A DNA stretch of 64,000 bases, from NCBI RefSeq assembly GCF_002836255.1, contig NZ_PJAU01000033.1, positions 434,001 to 498,000 on the forward strand. The letters run 5' to 3'. The position numbers were made by a program, and so were the translations under genes. Positions 63,981-64,000 of this stretch are shown piece by piece. Each line of letters begins with the position of its first letter. Within the stretch, counting starts at the first letter, position 1. This DNA comes from Colwellia sp. 75C3. Lineage in GTDB: Bacteria > Pseudomonadota > Gammaproteobacteria > Enterobacterales > Alteromonadaceae. The notes beneath the pieces are model-generated. The model was not told where the DNA came from. It made no database searches and was given only the letters and a program-made list of their open reading frames with translations.

Positions 63981-64000
63981 ATGAACTCAACACGTCAGCT
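63981..64000 (+). CDS. Possible start of the next msh gene (minor pilin), truncated by the window
   Basis: ATG 63981 opens a frame (MNSTRQ...) that continues to the window edge. A short polar and basic leader is typical of prepilins, and mshB or another pilin gene is expected next in the operon. Only six residues are visible, and the ribosome site is weak. Confidence 0.3.

Noticed and set aside
1..64000. Phage, plasmid, toxin-antitoxin or defence islands
   Set aside because: All substantial frames belong to housekeeping, envelope, transport, secretion or pilus functions or to isolated unknowns. No integrase, transposase, restriction, Cas or toxin-like genes were recognised.

Overview
The window is chromosomal DNA of a low-GC marine gammaproteobacterium of the Alteromonadales, most like Colwellia or a close relative (Colwelliaceae). 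This is judged from protein content: a Na+-driven polar flagellar protein (MotX), a complete type II secretion operon, an MSHA pilus operon, lipoprotein chitin/GlcNAc enzymes, and the ompR-envZ / pckA / hslO-hslR neighbourhood that is also found in enterobacteria. No tRNA, rRNA, CRISPR array, transposase, prophage or recognisable defence cassette was seen.

Layout: 1-194 is the tail of an RND efflux pump. 583-4380 encodes a very large lipoprotein with Ca-binding type-3 repeats and leucine-rich repeats. 4637-10070 holds an HD-GYP c-di-GMP phosphodiesterase, motX, rnr and rlmB. 10163-14236 holds fbp and a secreted zinc metalloprotease. 14310-20859 holds a DMT exporter divergent from a tight four-gene run: MocR-type regulator, Bcr/CflA exporter, elbB and a GH3 hexosaminidase lipoprotein. 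21184-26730 is envelope functions: a K+ channel, a small lipoprotein, a VOC protein, a DUF748/AsmA-like protein and an MscS channel. 27067-32263 is an amino-sugar module: FHS-type permease, GH20 chitobiase and ROK kinase. 32366-39560 holds a TlpA-like thioredoxin, an unknown secreted protein, ompR-envZ, pckA and hslO-hslR. 40082-52146 is gspC to gspN. 52396-53355 is a PLP enzyme. 53600 to the window end is the MSHA pilus operon, mshI to mshF, probably continuing into the minor pilin genes.

How the genes work together: the second half is dominated by two machines built from homologous parts, each with a secretin, AAA ATPase, PilC/GspF platform and PilM/N/O-like assembly proteins. The MSHA ATPase carries two tandem MshEN motifs predicted to bind c-di-GMP, which links it to second-messenger turnover of the kind performed by the HD-GYP protein. 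The GH20, permease and ROK genes form a plausible extracellular-chitobiose-to-GlcNAc-6-P route. Two of their promoters carry the same 21-bp-spaced direct repeat, which suggests one shared regulator.

The most interesting non-coding signal is a family of intergenic elements (11.3, 33.5, 35.9, 39.7 and 52.2 kb, plus a broken copy at 20.9 kb). All but the broken copy share a module: a GGCAAGGC box, an imperfect hairpin of about 40 nt, then an ACGCCG box. The hairpin sequences differ between copies, but at least two base pairs change in a compensatory way, so structure rather than sequence seems to be kept. The full-length copies have TATACC-type ends in inverted orientation and look like MITE- or REP-like mobile repeats.
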